Assembly (NCBI GenBank): GCA_958417755.1
Contig: CATZDY010000029.1
Span: forward strand, 1 to 30,519
Reading direction: 5' to 3'
Origin: an uncultured Peptococcaceae bacterium
GTDB lineage: Bacteria > Bacillota > Desulfotomaculia > Desulfotomaculales > Desulfocucumaceae
DNA length: 30,519 bases
This document shows, piece by piece, positions 23,776-30,519 of the stretch (its first letter is position 1; the number at the start of each line of letters is the position of its first letter). The translations under genes were made by a program, and so were the position numbers. The notes under the pieces were generated by a model, which did no database searches, was not told where the DNA came from, and was given only the letters and a program-made list of their open reading frames with translations.

Positions 23776-24039
23776 TTATATGATTGTCTCCAAACTTCCT
23801 TTTTCCAGACCCATGATTTGGCGATTCCAATACCTCTCTGTCCTCCAGGTATATACAATCACAGAATCTTCATCCTCATTCATCATGCGCTTTAAGTCTG
23901 CCTGTAATTTGCGCAGGCTTACCTCTGATAGTTCGCCTTCAAAAACAGAGTTTTGCACCCAGGTAAGATATTTTCTACAGGTTTTTAAAGCTTTTGCCAC
24001 TCGTTTTTCTCCAAAATCATAGACCAAAACCACAAACAT
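23776..24039 (-). CDS. cas2: CRISPR adaptation protein Cas2
   Basis: An 87-aa ferredoxin-like protein that forms the central dimer of the Cas1-Cas2 integration complex. The first strand FVVLVYDFGEKR carries the conserved aspartate (D8), and YLTWVQNSVFEGELSE is the family's second signature. Start ATG at 24039 follows AGGGGG. It lies 12 nt after cas1 and is the last gene of the cas operon, facing the leader. A short usual length and complete motifs indicate an intact gene. Confidence 0.95.
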   Translation of the reverse strand: MFVVLVYDFGEKRVAKALKTCRKYLTWVQNSVFEGELSEVSLRKLQADLKRMMNEDEDSVIVYTWRTERYWNRQIMGLEKGSLETII

Positions 24040-24051
24040 ATTCTAAACCCC

Positions 24052-25044
24052 CTACCATTTTGCTTGATATGGGCAATAGGTTTCTTCATCCATAAAATGT
24101 TTTTCTAATTTATGCAGCTCCAAACGCAGCAACCTTCGATAACTGACCTCTCTTTTTAATTTTGCATGTTTGATGGTAGAGGTCATTTTTCTATCCCATT
24201 CTTCTATAAACTTTCTCCGGCCACTTTCTTTTAAAAACATACCCTCCCCTTGCTTCTCAAAATCATTTTTAGTCAATTGTTTGCGGCCAATTAAAGAAAA
24301 AATAATCCGATCCACCAATATAGGCTTAAAAATTTCAGCCACATCCAAATTCAAGGTAAAGCGCCGAAAATTGGTGGTATGTAAATAGCCAATCCGAGGA
24401 TCCAAATGGGTTTGATAGATTTCACTTAGCACTTGGGTATATAAAATGGTATTGCCAAAACTAATCAAAGCATTGAGATGGTTCTTGGGGGGCCGTTTTG
24501 TCCTTCCTTCAAACATAAAATCCGCGGACTGCAATATGGCGTCAAAACTTTTGTAATACATTTCCCGGATGTTTCCTTCATAAGCCATTAAAACTGGAAT
24601 CTCCGTTACATCTGCTATTTTTTCAGCCAAGCCCTGCATGTTCTGAATTGTGTCTTCCACTGATTTGCCCCGGCTGTGATAGTACTTTAGGACTCTAAGC
24701 ATATTATCCACTGCCCCGCTGACAAAAAGTTTGGCCAGCTCCAATCTTTTTGCCTCATCCTCATAATATTCTGCTTGCCTTAGAATCATATAGCCAGAAT
24801 TATAGTGTTCGCGGGGATAAAAGCTTCCTGTATAGTAGCTATAATAGTTAAAAAAATGCAATATAATTTCCTTTTGGGAGCAAAAATCCAAACAGGCTTT
24901 GTTTAGCTCCAATTCTCCGAATACCATGATTTCCTTGGTATCTTCCACAGGTATATAGCGCTTTTTTTCTGCTGTTTCAAAGCACAAGGTATCGTTTTCC
25001 CGCATCAAATGACCGGATTGGAACAGGTACAAGGTTTTTTTCAC
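24052..25044 (-). CDS. cas1: CRISPR integrase Cas1 (type I-B)
   Basis: A 330-aa metal-dependent integrase that inserts new spacers at the leader end. The active site is complete: E156 in LMAYEGNIREMYY, H222 in GYLHTTNFRRFTLNLDVAEIFKP and E237 in the same block. The N-terminal beta domain (TLYLFQSGHLMRENDTLCFE) is typical of subtype I-B. The start is GTG at 25044, well placed after AAGGAGGTGA. It lies 14 nt after cas4, so cas4-cas1-cas2 form a compact adaptation module. Confidence 0.97.
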   Translation of the reverse strand: MKKTLYLFQSGHLMRENDTLCFETAEKKRYIPVEDTKEIMVFGELELNKACLDFCSQKEIILHFFNYYSYYTGSFYPREHYNSGYMILRQAEYYEDEAKRLELAKLFVSGAVDNMLRVLKYYHSRGKSVEDTIQNMQGLAEKIADVTEIPVLMAYEGNIREMYYKSFDAILQSADFMFEGRTKRPPKNHLNALISFGNTILYTQVLSEIYQTHLDPRIGYLHTTNFRRFTLNLDVAEIFKPILVDRIIFSLIGRKQLTKNDFEKQGEGMFLKESGRRKFIEEWDRKMTSTIKHAKLKREVSYRRLLRLELHKLEKHFMDEETYCPYQAKW

Positions 25045-25058
25045 GCTTTATCACCTCC

Positions 25059-25562
25059 TTAGGCCCAGCACAATTCTCCGTAGGCACATGTTTTACAGTA
25101 TTTTGTTTCCTTTACCTTTGGGGGCTTTGCCAAACCAACAATTTGCCGAATATCTTCCAAAGCTTGCAATAATTCTGCTGTAGCTTCTGGGCTTAAGGAT
25201 ACTTTTTCTATTTTTTTCTGCTCTGGAAAGCGCAATTCTCCCCTGGCAGCAACTCCTTCCTGTTGTAAGGAGTATAAGTAATACAGCAATTGCATGGTGG
25301 CGCTTTTTTTAAACTTATCTGTTTTCTTTACTTCCACCACCACCAATTCTCCCTCCTGGTTGTCAATAAAATCAAATTTATTGTGCTGCGCTGAGATTTC
25401 CTTTTTTTCTCTTTGATACGTATGTTCATGGAGGTACCGCCCCCAATCCATGTTGGCATCCTGTTGATCCGCACAGATTTGCCGGGACAACAACCACACT
25501 TCCCTTTTGCAAATGAAATAATACCACACCAATGTCCCTGTGATAGTACACTCTTCCTGCAT
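25059..25562 (-). CDS. cas4: CRISPR-associated exonuclease Cas4
   Basis: A 167-aa PD-(D/E)XK nuclease that trims prespacers so that they carry the correct PAM end. The iron-sulfur cysteines are C18 (FICKREVWL) and C156, C159, C165 (KYCKTCAYGELC). Nuclease residues are visible in D67 and in VVVEVKK (E77, K79), with a downstream QLLYYLYSL helix. The length is typical of the small Cas4 of I-B systems. GGAGGTG precedes the ATG at 25562. It lies between cas3 and cas1, 24 nt after cas3. Confidence 0.95.
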   Translation of the reverse strand: MQEECTITGTLVWYYFICKREVWLLSRQICADQQDANMDWGRYLHEHTYQREKKEISAQHNKFDFIDNQEGELVVVEVKKTDKFKKSATMQLLYYLYSLQQEGVAARGELRFPEQKKIEKVSLSPEATAELLQALEDIRQIVGLAKPPKVKETKYCKTCAYGELCWA

Positions 25563-25586
25563 ATCACACCTCCATATGCAAATACT

Positions 25587-27884
25587 CTAATACATATAGG
25601 CACCTGTTTCTTCAGCAATAAAACCCGTTATCCCATAATAATCTTTTAGATTTCCATGAGGAATGACGAGATAATTCAATTGAATGCCATAGATTGATTC
25701 AAAGGGAAATGGTCGATTTGTCTTTAATTTATCAGGATAAATCTCCACTGTATAGGAACCGATTTGGTTGATTAATTGCTTGATTTGGGCCTTGATTGCA
25801 AAATCCTTTTTACATCTCAGGAGCTCACAAAGCCGTTGCACCTTCTCTTCGATATCATTATCTTGCAAAACAATCACACTAATTCGCCGGGTTTCCTGAA
25901 TCAGTTTGAATGTCTCGATTTTTTCATACTGCAATGCCATGATACCTTGATACACCTCGGTATCATAGGTAATCCCGCTTGTAAACATATCTGCATAATA
26001 ACGTTTCATAAGTCCATGGTATTCCTGTTCAGGGATTTCTGTCTGTAAAAGGCTTTGGGTCCGCTTGCAAACATCAAGGGCATAGATCAACTTATAGTTT
26101 CCTGTGTTAAAAATATATAAAGGGCAATCATTCCCCTTTTCTCCTGAACGATTGATCCTTCCAGCCACTTGGATAATGGATTCCAAGGGAGCCATATCCC
26201 GGTACCCTATGTCAAAGTCCAAATCCACCCCTGCTTCCACTGTTTGGGTTGCTACCATGATAAAAGGAATCTTTTCTCGCAACAGCTTTTTAGCCTGTTC
26301 AATCACCCGTTTTCGATCCACACTGGTCAAATTGGTGGATAAATATAACACAGCATCCGGATACAGGGCAATCAAAAGCTTGTATATTGCAATGCTCTGG
26401 GCAATGGTATTCACCACCACCAGGGCGGATTGGTGTTTTTGACGGGTGTTCACAATCAAGTCCACCAGGGTTTCATTGTTTATCACCTGGTCCATCACTG
26501 GTACCAATTTGGTGCGGCAAAGGGATTGATAGTATTGGGCGCTGTCTTCCAAGAGTTCTATTGCTGTCATCTCCTGGTTTGGCAGCAGCAAATTGGCAAA
26601 GCGCACAATTTCCGGCTGGGTGGCGGTCATAAGAATAAATCTGGTGCCATAGTATTGGGACAGCCGCTGCATGACAAATCCCAACAAAGGATAATACTTT
26701 GCTGGCAAGGCTTGTACTTCGTCAAGAATCACAATGGCGCCGGCTAAACGGTTTACTTTTAACACCCGCCTATTTTTTCCTGACAACAGGGATTCGAACA
26801 ATTGCACAAAGGTAGTGATAATGACTTCGCTTTCCCAGGCCTCTGTGCATAATAGACGGTTTTGCAAACTTTCTTCTGTATCTTGTTTTTGTTCCTGATC
26901 ATTGCTTCCGTAATGAATAAGGACTTCTGAAAAAATACCTTGATAATCATCTTTGGTCTGCTCCAAAATATTGATAAAAGGCATGGCAGTAATCAAACGG
27001 GGGCGAAATCCCTCCAGGGATTCTATCCGTTGGGCCAAAACCAGGGCTGCGGAAATGCTGGACAAGGTTTTTCCTGTGCCTGTGGGCGCAGTATAAGTAA
27101 AGATGCGTTGTTCTTTTATCTGCTGGTCAGTCAGGGATAATACTTTCTTGAGCACCTTGGTGCGTATGGTTTCCCGGGTGTCATTGATCTCCTGGATTTG
27201 TCCCTTAGTCTTGTGGTGCAAATAGGTCTCCACTTGCTCCAATGTTCTTGGTTTGCCTGGCTGTTCCTGGGCCAAACCTGCACTGTCCAATTTATCCGCC
27301 CCAATGAGTTTGGAAAACAAATACTGCAAGGCAAAAAACCAATGATCCGAAGGCATTTTTTGGGCTGCTTTTAAGTAGCCAATGAGCCAAAACCGCTCAA
27401 AGGCTTCTAAATCAAATTTCTTTTGCTGTAAAAAGGGCGCTGAGATTCCTGTGGAATTCAACGCCTTTTGACAGCTCACATATTGTTTGGGCAAATAGCC
27501 CATTTGGGGCATGGTGATTCTGTCTTTTTCTTCTGCTTCCATGGCAGTATGATGCATGGCAATACTCAACATGGCCAGAAAAGCAAATCCATCCTTTTCC
27601 TCCAACTGCTCCACCAAAATAGCTGCTGAAATTAAAGCATGATTTTTCTCATTTCCGCCTCTACCTGTTTTTAAATAGTCTTGAAATGCTGGCATGACTT
27701 TGCCAATATCATGCCATAAACCTATGAGGCTTAACAATTCCTGCAATCTTTTTTGTTCCAAACCGGGAAAAGCCACAGGGGCAATATCCTTTTGCATCTG
27801 TTGGCTGACATTTTGCAAATGTTCCTGTAGGCCTTGCTTTTCCCCGGTCTTTCTGTCATAATGCGCCAAAAACATTTTTTTCAC
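25587..27884 (-). CDS. cas3: CRISPR helicase-nuclease Cas3 (HD + DEAD-like helicase)
   Basis: The effector nuclease of type I interference: Cascade recruits it to unwind and shred target DNA. The N-terminal HD domain shows H22, GLWHDIGKV (H58, D59), H82 in KNHALISA and the H111-H112 pair. The helicase follows with APTGTGKT (266-273), a Walker B of ILDEVQAL (388-391, DEVQ rather than DEVH/DEAH), TATQP (420-424) and a second RecA domain with VATQTVEAGVDLDFD and QVAGRINRSG. At 765 aa both domains are fused and complete. The GTG at 27884 overlaps the cas5 stop. The ATG at 27875, 6 nt after GGGGTG, is an alternative start. Confidence 0.96.
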   Translation of the reverse strand: MKKMFLAHYDRKTGEKQGLQEHLQNVSQQMQKDIAPVAFPGLEQKRLQELLSLIGLWHDIGKVMPAFQDYLKTGRGGNEKNHALISAAILVEQLEEKDGFAFLAMLSIAMHHTAMEAEEKDRITMPQMGYLPKQYVSCQKALNSTGISAPFLQQKKFDLEAFERFWLIGYLKAAQKMPSDHWFFALQYLFSKLIGADKLDSAGLAQEQPGKPRTLEQVETYLHHKTKGQIQEINDTRETIRTKVLKKVLSLTDQQIKEQRIFTYTAPTGTGKTLSSISAALVLAQRIESLEGFRPRLITAMPFINILEQTKDDYQGIFSEVLIHYGSNDQEQKQDTEESLQNRLLCTEAWESEVIITTFVQLFESLLSGKNRRVLKVNRLAGAIVILDEVQALPAKYYPLLGFVMQRLSQYYGTRFILMTATQPEIVRFANLLLPNQEMTAIELLEDSAQYYQSLCRTKLVPVMDQVINNETLVDLIVNTRQKHQSALVVVNTIAQSIAIYKLLIALYPDAVLYLSTNLTSVDRKRVIEQAKKLLREKIPFIMVATQTVEAGVDLDFDIGYRDMAPLESIIQVAGRINRSGEKGNDCPLYIFNTGNYKLIYALDVCKRTQSLLQTEIPEQEYHGLMKRYYADMFTSGITYDTEVYQGIMALQYEKIETFKLIQETRRISVIVLQDNDIEEKVQRLCELLRCKKDFAIKAQIKQLINQIGSYTVEIYPDKLKTNRPFPFESIYGIQLNYLVIPHGNLKDYYGITGFIAEETGAYMY

Positions 27885-28645
27885 CCCAAAAACATCATAT
27901 TGCTGCCTTGCACCTCAATATACGGTATATCGGGCTTTAATTGCACCATAAAAGGCGCACCGGAAATGGATACCAGGATATCTTTTTTGGCCTCTTCAGT
28001 TAAATAACGGTTTTTATCAAATTGGGTTATGGTCTCTTCTTTGATAATGGATATGTTTTCTAAACCCTTTTTTTCTAAGGAAAGGATGCTTTCCACAGGA
28101 ATTGCGGACATCATGGCAATGGGCTCATTGGGAACAAGCTTTTCCTGGGCTTCACAACTCATTCCTTCACTCATCCAGCCCAGGCATTGGGCTGCCCCCA
28201 GGGCAACGCTAATGCCTTTGGAACGATACACGGGTTCTTTGGCACAAAGGCATTGGGCCAATTGTTCCATGATTTCCCCTTGTACATGATGCATAGCAAT
28301 GGAATAACATACCTCACTGGTACGAATATGGTGGGGCATAATCCATTCCGTATTGTTTTGGGTGCGATTTTTTCCCGCGCCATTCAAATCATTCAAAGAC
28401 TCCACTTTCAACAAATTCATGGTCTGGGTGGTTTTCTTAATTTTCGACGCAACCCCTATGGCGATTTGGCAGTTTTCCGTGGAAAACAGCTCATAGTAGC
28501 TATCCCGCTCCATGCCGAGAAGACCGGCCAACATTCCTTTTATGGTGGTCACTGGGGGTATGTAATAGGATAAGGCCGTGGAATTGCTATAAAATTTGCG
28601 AAAATGAGCCATCTTACCATGGAGTTTCCACGTCAGTACACGCAT
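27881..28645 (-). CDS. cas5: Cascade subunit Cas5 (type I-B)
   Basis: A 254-aa RAMP-fold protein that holds the 5' handle of the crRNA in the Cascade complex. The N-terminus VLTWKLHGKMAHFRKFYSNSTALSYYIPPVTTIKGMLAG is the Cas5 signature, including the loop into a G-rich segment. AMHHVQGEIMEQL and PVYRSKGISVALGAAQCLG are family-typical for the I-B (Cas5h) branch. The ATG at 28645 has GGCGGTG upstream and lies 11 nt after cas7. Its stop overlaps the cas3 start, indicating coupled translation. Confidence 0.93.
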   Translation of the reverse strand: MRVLTWKLHGKMAHFRKFYSNSTALSYYIPPVTTIKGMLAGLLGMERDSYYELFSTENCQIAIGVASKIKKTTQTMNLLKVESLNDLNGAGKNRTQNNTEWIMPHHIRTSEVCYSIAMHHVQGEIMEQLAQCLCAKEPVYRSKGISVALGAAQCLGWMSEGMSCEAQEKLVPNEPIAMMSAIPVESILSLEKKGLENISIIKEETITQFDKNRYLTEEAKKDILVSISGAPFMVQLKPDIPYIEVQGSNMMFLG

Positions 28646-28656
28646 GGTAACACCGC

Positions 28657-29562
28657 CTATTCTTGGATTGGCAGAAGCAAATCAAGTTCTTCCCCAGCAG
28701 GTAGATGCAAAAAACTGGTGGCCAGGGGGCTTTTCCACAAACGCACAGTTTTTATATAGCCCTTTTCTTGTAGCTGTTCTATGCTGGTATTTAAAGCAGA
28801 AAAATCCACTGTCAAATCAGCCAAAGCCCGGATGCCTGTTTCCTTATGGATGCTTGTCTGCATAAACCGGCGCAAATCACCCAAATAACCGTCAAAATCT
28901 TCCTGATACAGGATTTCTAAATAAAGCAAAGGCTGCTGTCCTTGCTTGCTATGGGTCAAGTTATTCATCATGGATTGCACCAAAGCCCTGGGCATTAGGT
29001 CAGCGTCTTCTTCGGTCAAACAGGTTTTCTGGGCAGCAAATTTATTCATGGAACCACCATGGGCCACCAGGGCGTAATGCACTTTGTACATTTTGCCAAA
29101 GGTTGAATTATCGTCATTCATAATGGTCACAATGGAACTGGACTTTACCATATCCACAGGGTGTAAAGAATACCCCCAGGTGATTTGGATTGGCCCGGTG
29201 AAGGTAGTGGTAATATTGCCTACTGCCATGGCACTGCCAAACATACGGATATCAATCATATGATCCAAAATCACCTTTACCTTATCCTCAGAAGAAGCAT
29301 TTTTGGGCACTTCATATTGCTTCAACACTGCCTCCAACATTGTTTCCATGGTCACTTTTTTGTCATTTAAGGTGTGGACAAAGATGGCTTTGCCTTTATG
29401 GGCCAAAAAATCCCGAATATCCCTTTTCCTGCGCACATCACTGACCAAAAGGGTTTTGGTTTCATAATCAAATCTGGGTTTATTTTCTTGGTCTGGGTCT
29501 CCATTGGGATTGGCACAGGTGGCGTCAAATAAAAACAAAAAATCACGATTATTCTTCAACAT
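28657..29562 (-). CDS. cas7: Cascade backbone subunit Cas7 (Csh2 type)
   Basis: A 301-aa RAMP protein that polymerises along the crRNA. The family start NRDFLFLFDATCANPNGDPD, ENKPRFDYETKTLLVSDVRRKRDIRDFL and DIRMFGSAMAVG are characteristic of Csh2/Cas7b of subtype I-B. The frame is open to 29592. The ATG at 29562 follows AAGGAGG at 9 nt and matches the family N-terminus. It overlaps the cas8b end by 14 nt in another frame. Confidence 0.96.
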   Translation of the reverse strand: MLKNNRDFLFLFDATCANPNGDPDQENKPRFDYETKTLLVSDVRRKRDIRDFLAHKGKAIFVHTLNDKKVTMETMLEAVLKQYEVPKNASSEDKVKVILDHMIDIRMFGSAMAVGNITTTFTGPIQITWGYSLHPVDMVKSSSIVTIMNDDNSTFGKMYKVHYALVAHGGSMNKFAAQKTCLTEEDADLMPRALVQSMMNNLTHSKQGQQPLLYLEILYQEDFDGYLGDLRRFMQTSIHKETGIRALADLTVDFSALNTSIEQLQEKGYIKTVRLWKSPLATSFLHLPAGEELDLLLPIQE

Positions 29563-30519
29563 CTGTTTCTTCCTCCTTATTCGCTGCACCACTGGATTTT
29601 CTCAGGGGCATCACACAGCTGGAATATCCTGACATGATATAGAATACATTTCTTTTCTCATTGGTCAGTTCATGCATATGAAAATTTCCCATATACTGAT
29701 CCACCATTTTGCGGTATAACTCCAAGGTGGGCAAGGTGATATAGACTTTATTTTTTTGGTTCAACACATTGACATATTGTCTCAGTTTGGCCAAAATATC
29801 CAGATAAAATTCTTCTATATCCCGTTTATTCATGCCACCATAGGAAATCTTATCTAAAATGGGTTTTGTCTCATGCCCCTGCACCCTTTGGGCCTCGCCA
29901 ATATAATACATCAAAACCCCCATATAAAAGAGCCCCCGGGCTTCCCTTCCGAACCCATGTTCTTCTAAAAACGCTTCTTTTTCCGCCAGATTGGGGGGCA
30001 ATGTTTCTGGCACATGCACCTCTGTACTCATTTTGAAAACCTCCTTATCCAAAATACCCAATTCCTGTAATACTTCTATGAAGGCCAAATATTCCAACAC
30101 CATCTGGCGAATGAATAATTCCTTGCCCCAGCTGCGGTTTTGGGTATGATTTTGTTCCAGGGTTTTTAAAAATGCCAATTGATATAAATTTTTATGATTG
30201 CGAATCATGGAAGAACGCATTTCATTGAGGCCTTTTTCCAAGGCTTCGGCAAAATAATCAAAAATCGTATCAGCTTGCACCAATTCGCCCTTAACAATGG
30301 CTGCATATAAATCTAACAAACGGCCTACATTCAATTGTTCCCCTTTTTTGTTCTCAATAATGGGAATCATATGGTAGAGGCTGCCAATGGTAAAATGGGG
30401 AAGCTGCTCTAAGAAATTGCTGCTAATATGATAAAAGGTTTCCAGCACATATTGAAAACGGATATTGGAAACATCTTCAATGGTCTTTTTGATCACACAG
30501 GATTTTCCATCAGTTTGAT
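29549..30519 (-). CDS. cas8b: Cascade large subunit Cas8b (Csh1-like), N-terminus off the window
   Basis: The C-terminal ~323 codons of the I-B large subunit, which reads the PAM and stabilises the target loop. The frame stays open through the window edge. The GTG at 30496 has no ribosome site, so it is internal, not a start. The visible part is helical, with NIRFQYVLETFYHISSNFLEQLPHF, GRLLDLYAAIVKGE, a FYMGVLMYYIGEAQRVQG helix and an acidic end (EEETDVEE). The assignment rests mainly on position directly before a Csh2-type cas7 and on this Csh1-like C-terminal pattern, since Cas8 sequences are poorly conserved. It also supplies the region from which cas7 is translated (overlap). cas6 would be expected upstream, beyond the edge. 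Confidence 0.88.
   Translation of the reverse strand, partial: QTDGKSCVIKKTIEDVSNIRFQYVLETFYHISSNFLEQLPHFTIGSLYHMIPIIENKKGEQLNVGRLLDLYAAIVKGELVQADTIFDYFAEALEKGLNEMRSSMIRNHKNLYQLAFLKTLEQNHTQNRSWGKELFIRQMVLEYLAFIEVLQELGILDKEVFKMSTEVHVPETLPPNLAEKEAFLEEHGFGREARGLFYMGVLMYYIGEAQRVQGHETKPILDKISYGGMNKRDIEEFYLDILAKLRQYVNVLNQKNKVYITLPTLELYRKMVDQYMGNFHMHELTNEKRNVFYIMSGYSSCVMPLRKSSGAANKEEETDVEE

Overview
The window looks like chromosomal DNA from a Gram-positive anaerobe of the class Clostridia (a Peptococcaceae-like Firmicute). This is inferred from strong AGGAGG-type ribosome sites with many TTG/GTG starts, an argC-J-B-D cluster, an S-layer-homology (SLH) lipoprotein pair, a DUF2512 (YndM-type) membrane protein, a tandem crcB pair and a type I-B CRISPR-Cas locus. 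Species cannot be fixed from the sequence alone.

Layout. (1) 1-4638, minus strand: arginine biosynthesis argC-argJ-argB-(unrecognised 49-aa ORF)-argD. argD is cut by the window edge. A sigma-A-like promoter overlapped by an ArgR-like palindrome lies upstream of argC. (2) 5145-13025, plus strand: an FtsH protease, a MATE exporter, a CynX-type MFS transporter and a complete pabA-pabB-pabC set for making p-aminobenzoate for folate. (3) 13133-20014, minus strand: an OYE-type flavin oxidoreductase with a C-terminal cysteine cluster; then an SLH lipoprotein pair (two overlapping reading frames joined at an A8 run), a small HMA metal-binding protein and a ModD-like phosphoribosyltransferase; then an unrecognised 285-aa protein, SfsA and an AmrS-type radical SAM enzyme. 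(4) 20280-21731, minus strand: DUF2512 protein and the CrcB fluoride channel pair. (5) 21878-30519: the defence region.

Defence region. Reading leftward from the right edge, cas8b (partial)-cas7-cas5-cas3-cas4-cas1-cas2 form a tight type I-B operon. It is followed by a 20-bp perfect inverted repeat, an AT-rich leader and an array of 7 repeats and 6 spacers (23160-23588), with a further broken repeat at the distal end. cas6 and the Cas8b N-terminus must lie off the right edge if present. Beyond the trailer end lie a dead tyrosine-recombinase remnant (two frameshifts, nucleophile Tyr replaced by His) and a Phd/VapC toxin-antitoxin pair. Beyond those is a decayed CRISPR array at 21878-22040: three repeats at 25/30, 18/30 and 17/30 identity to the active repeat, on exactly the same 66/67-nt period. 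The simplest reading is that an integrase/TA-bearing element once landed in, or beside, a longer array whose cut-off distal end has since decayed.

The most interesting observations are the relic array and the interrupted-array layout, the cas2/leader inverted repeat, the A8 junction that could join a lipoprotein signal to SLH domains by slippage, and the small ORF nested between argB and argD.
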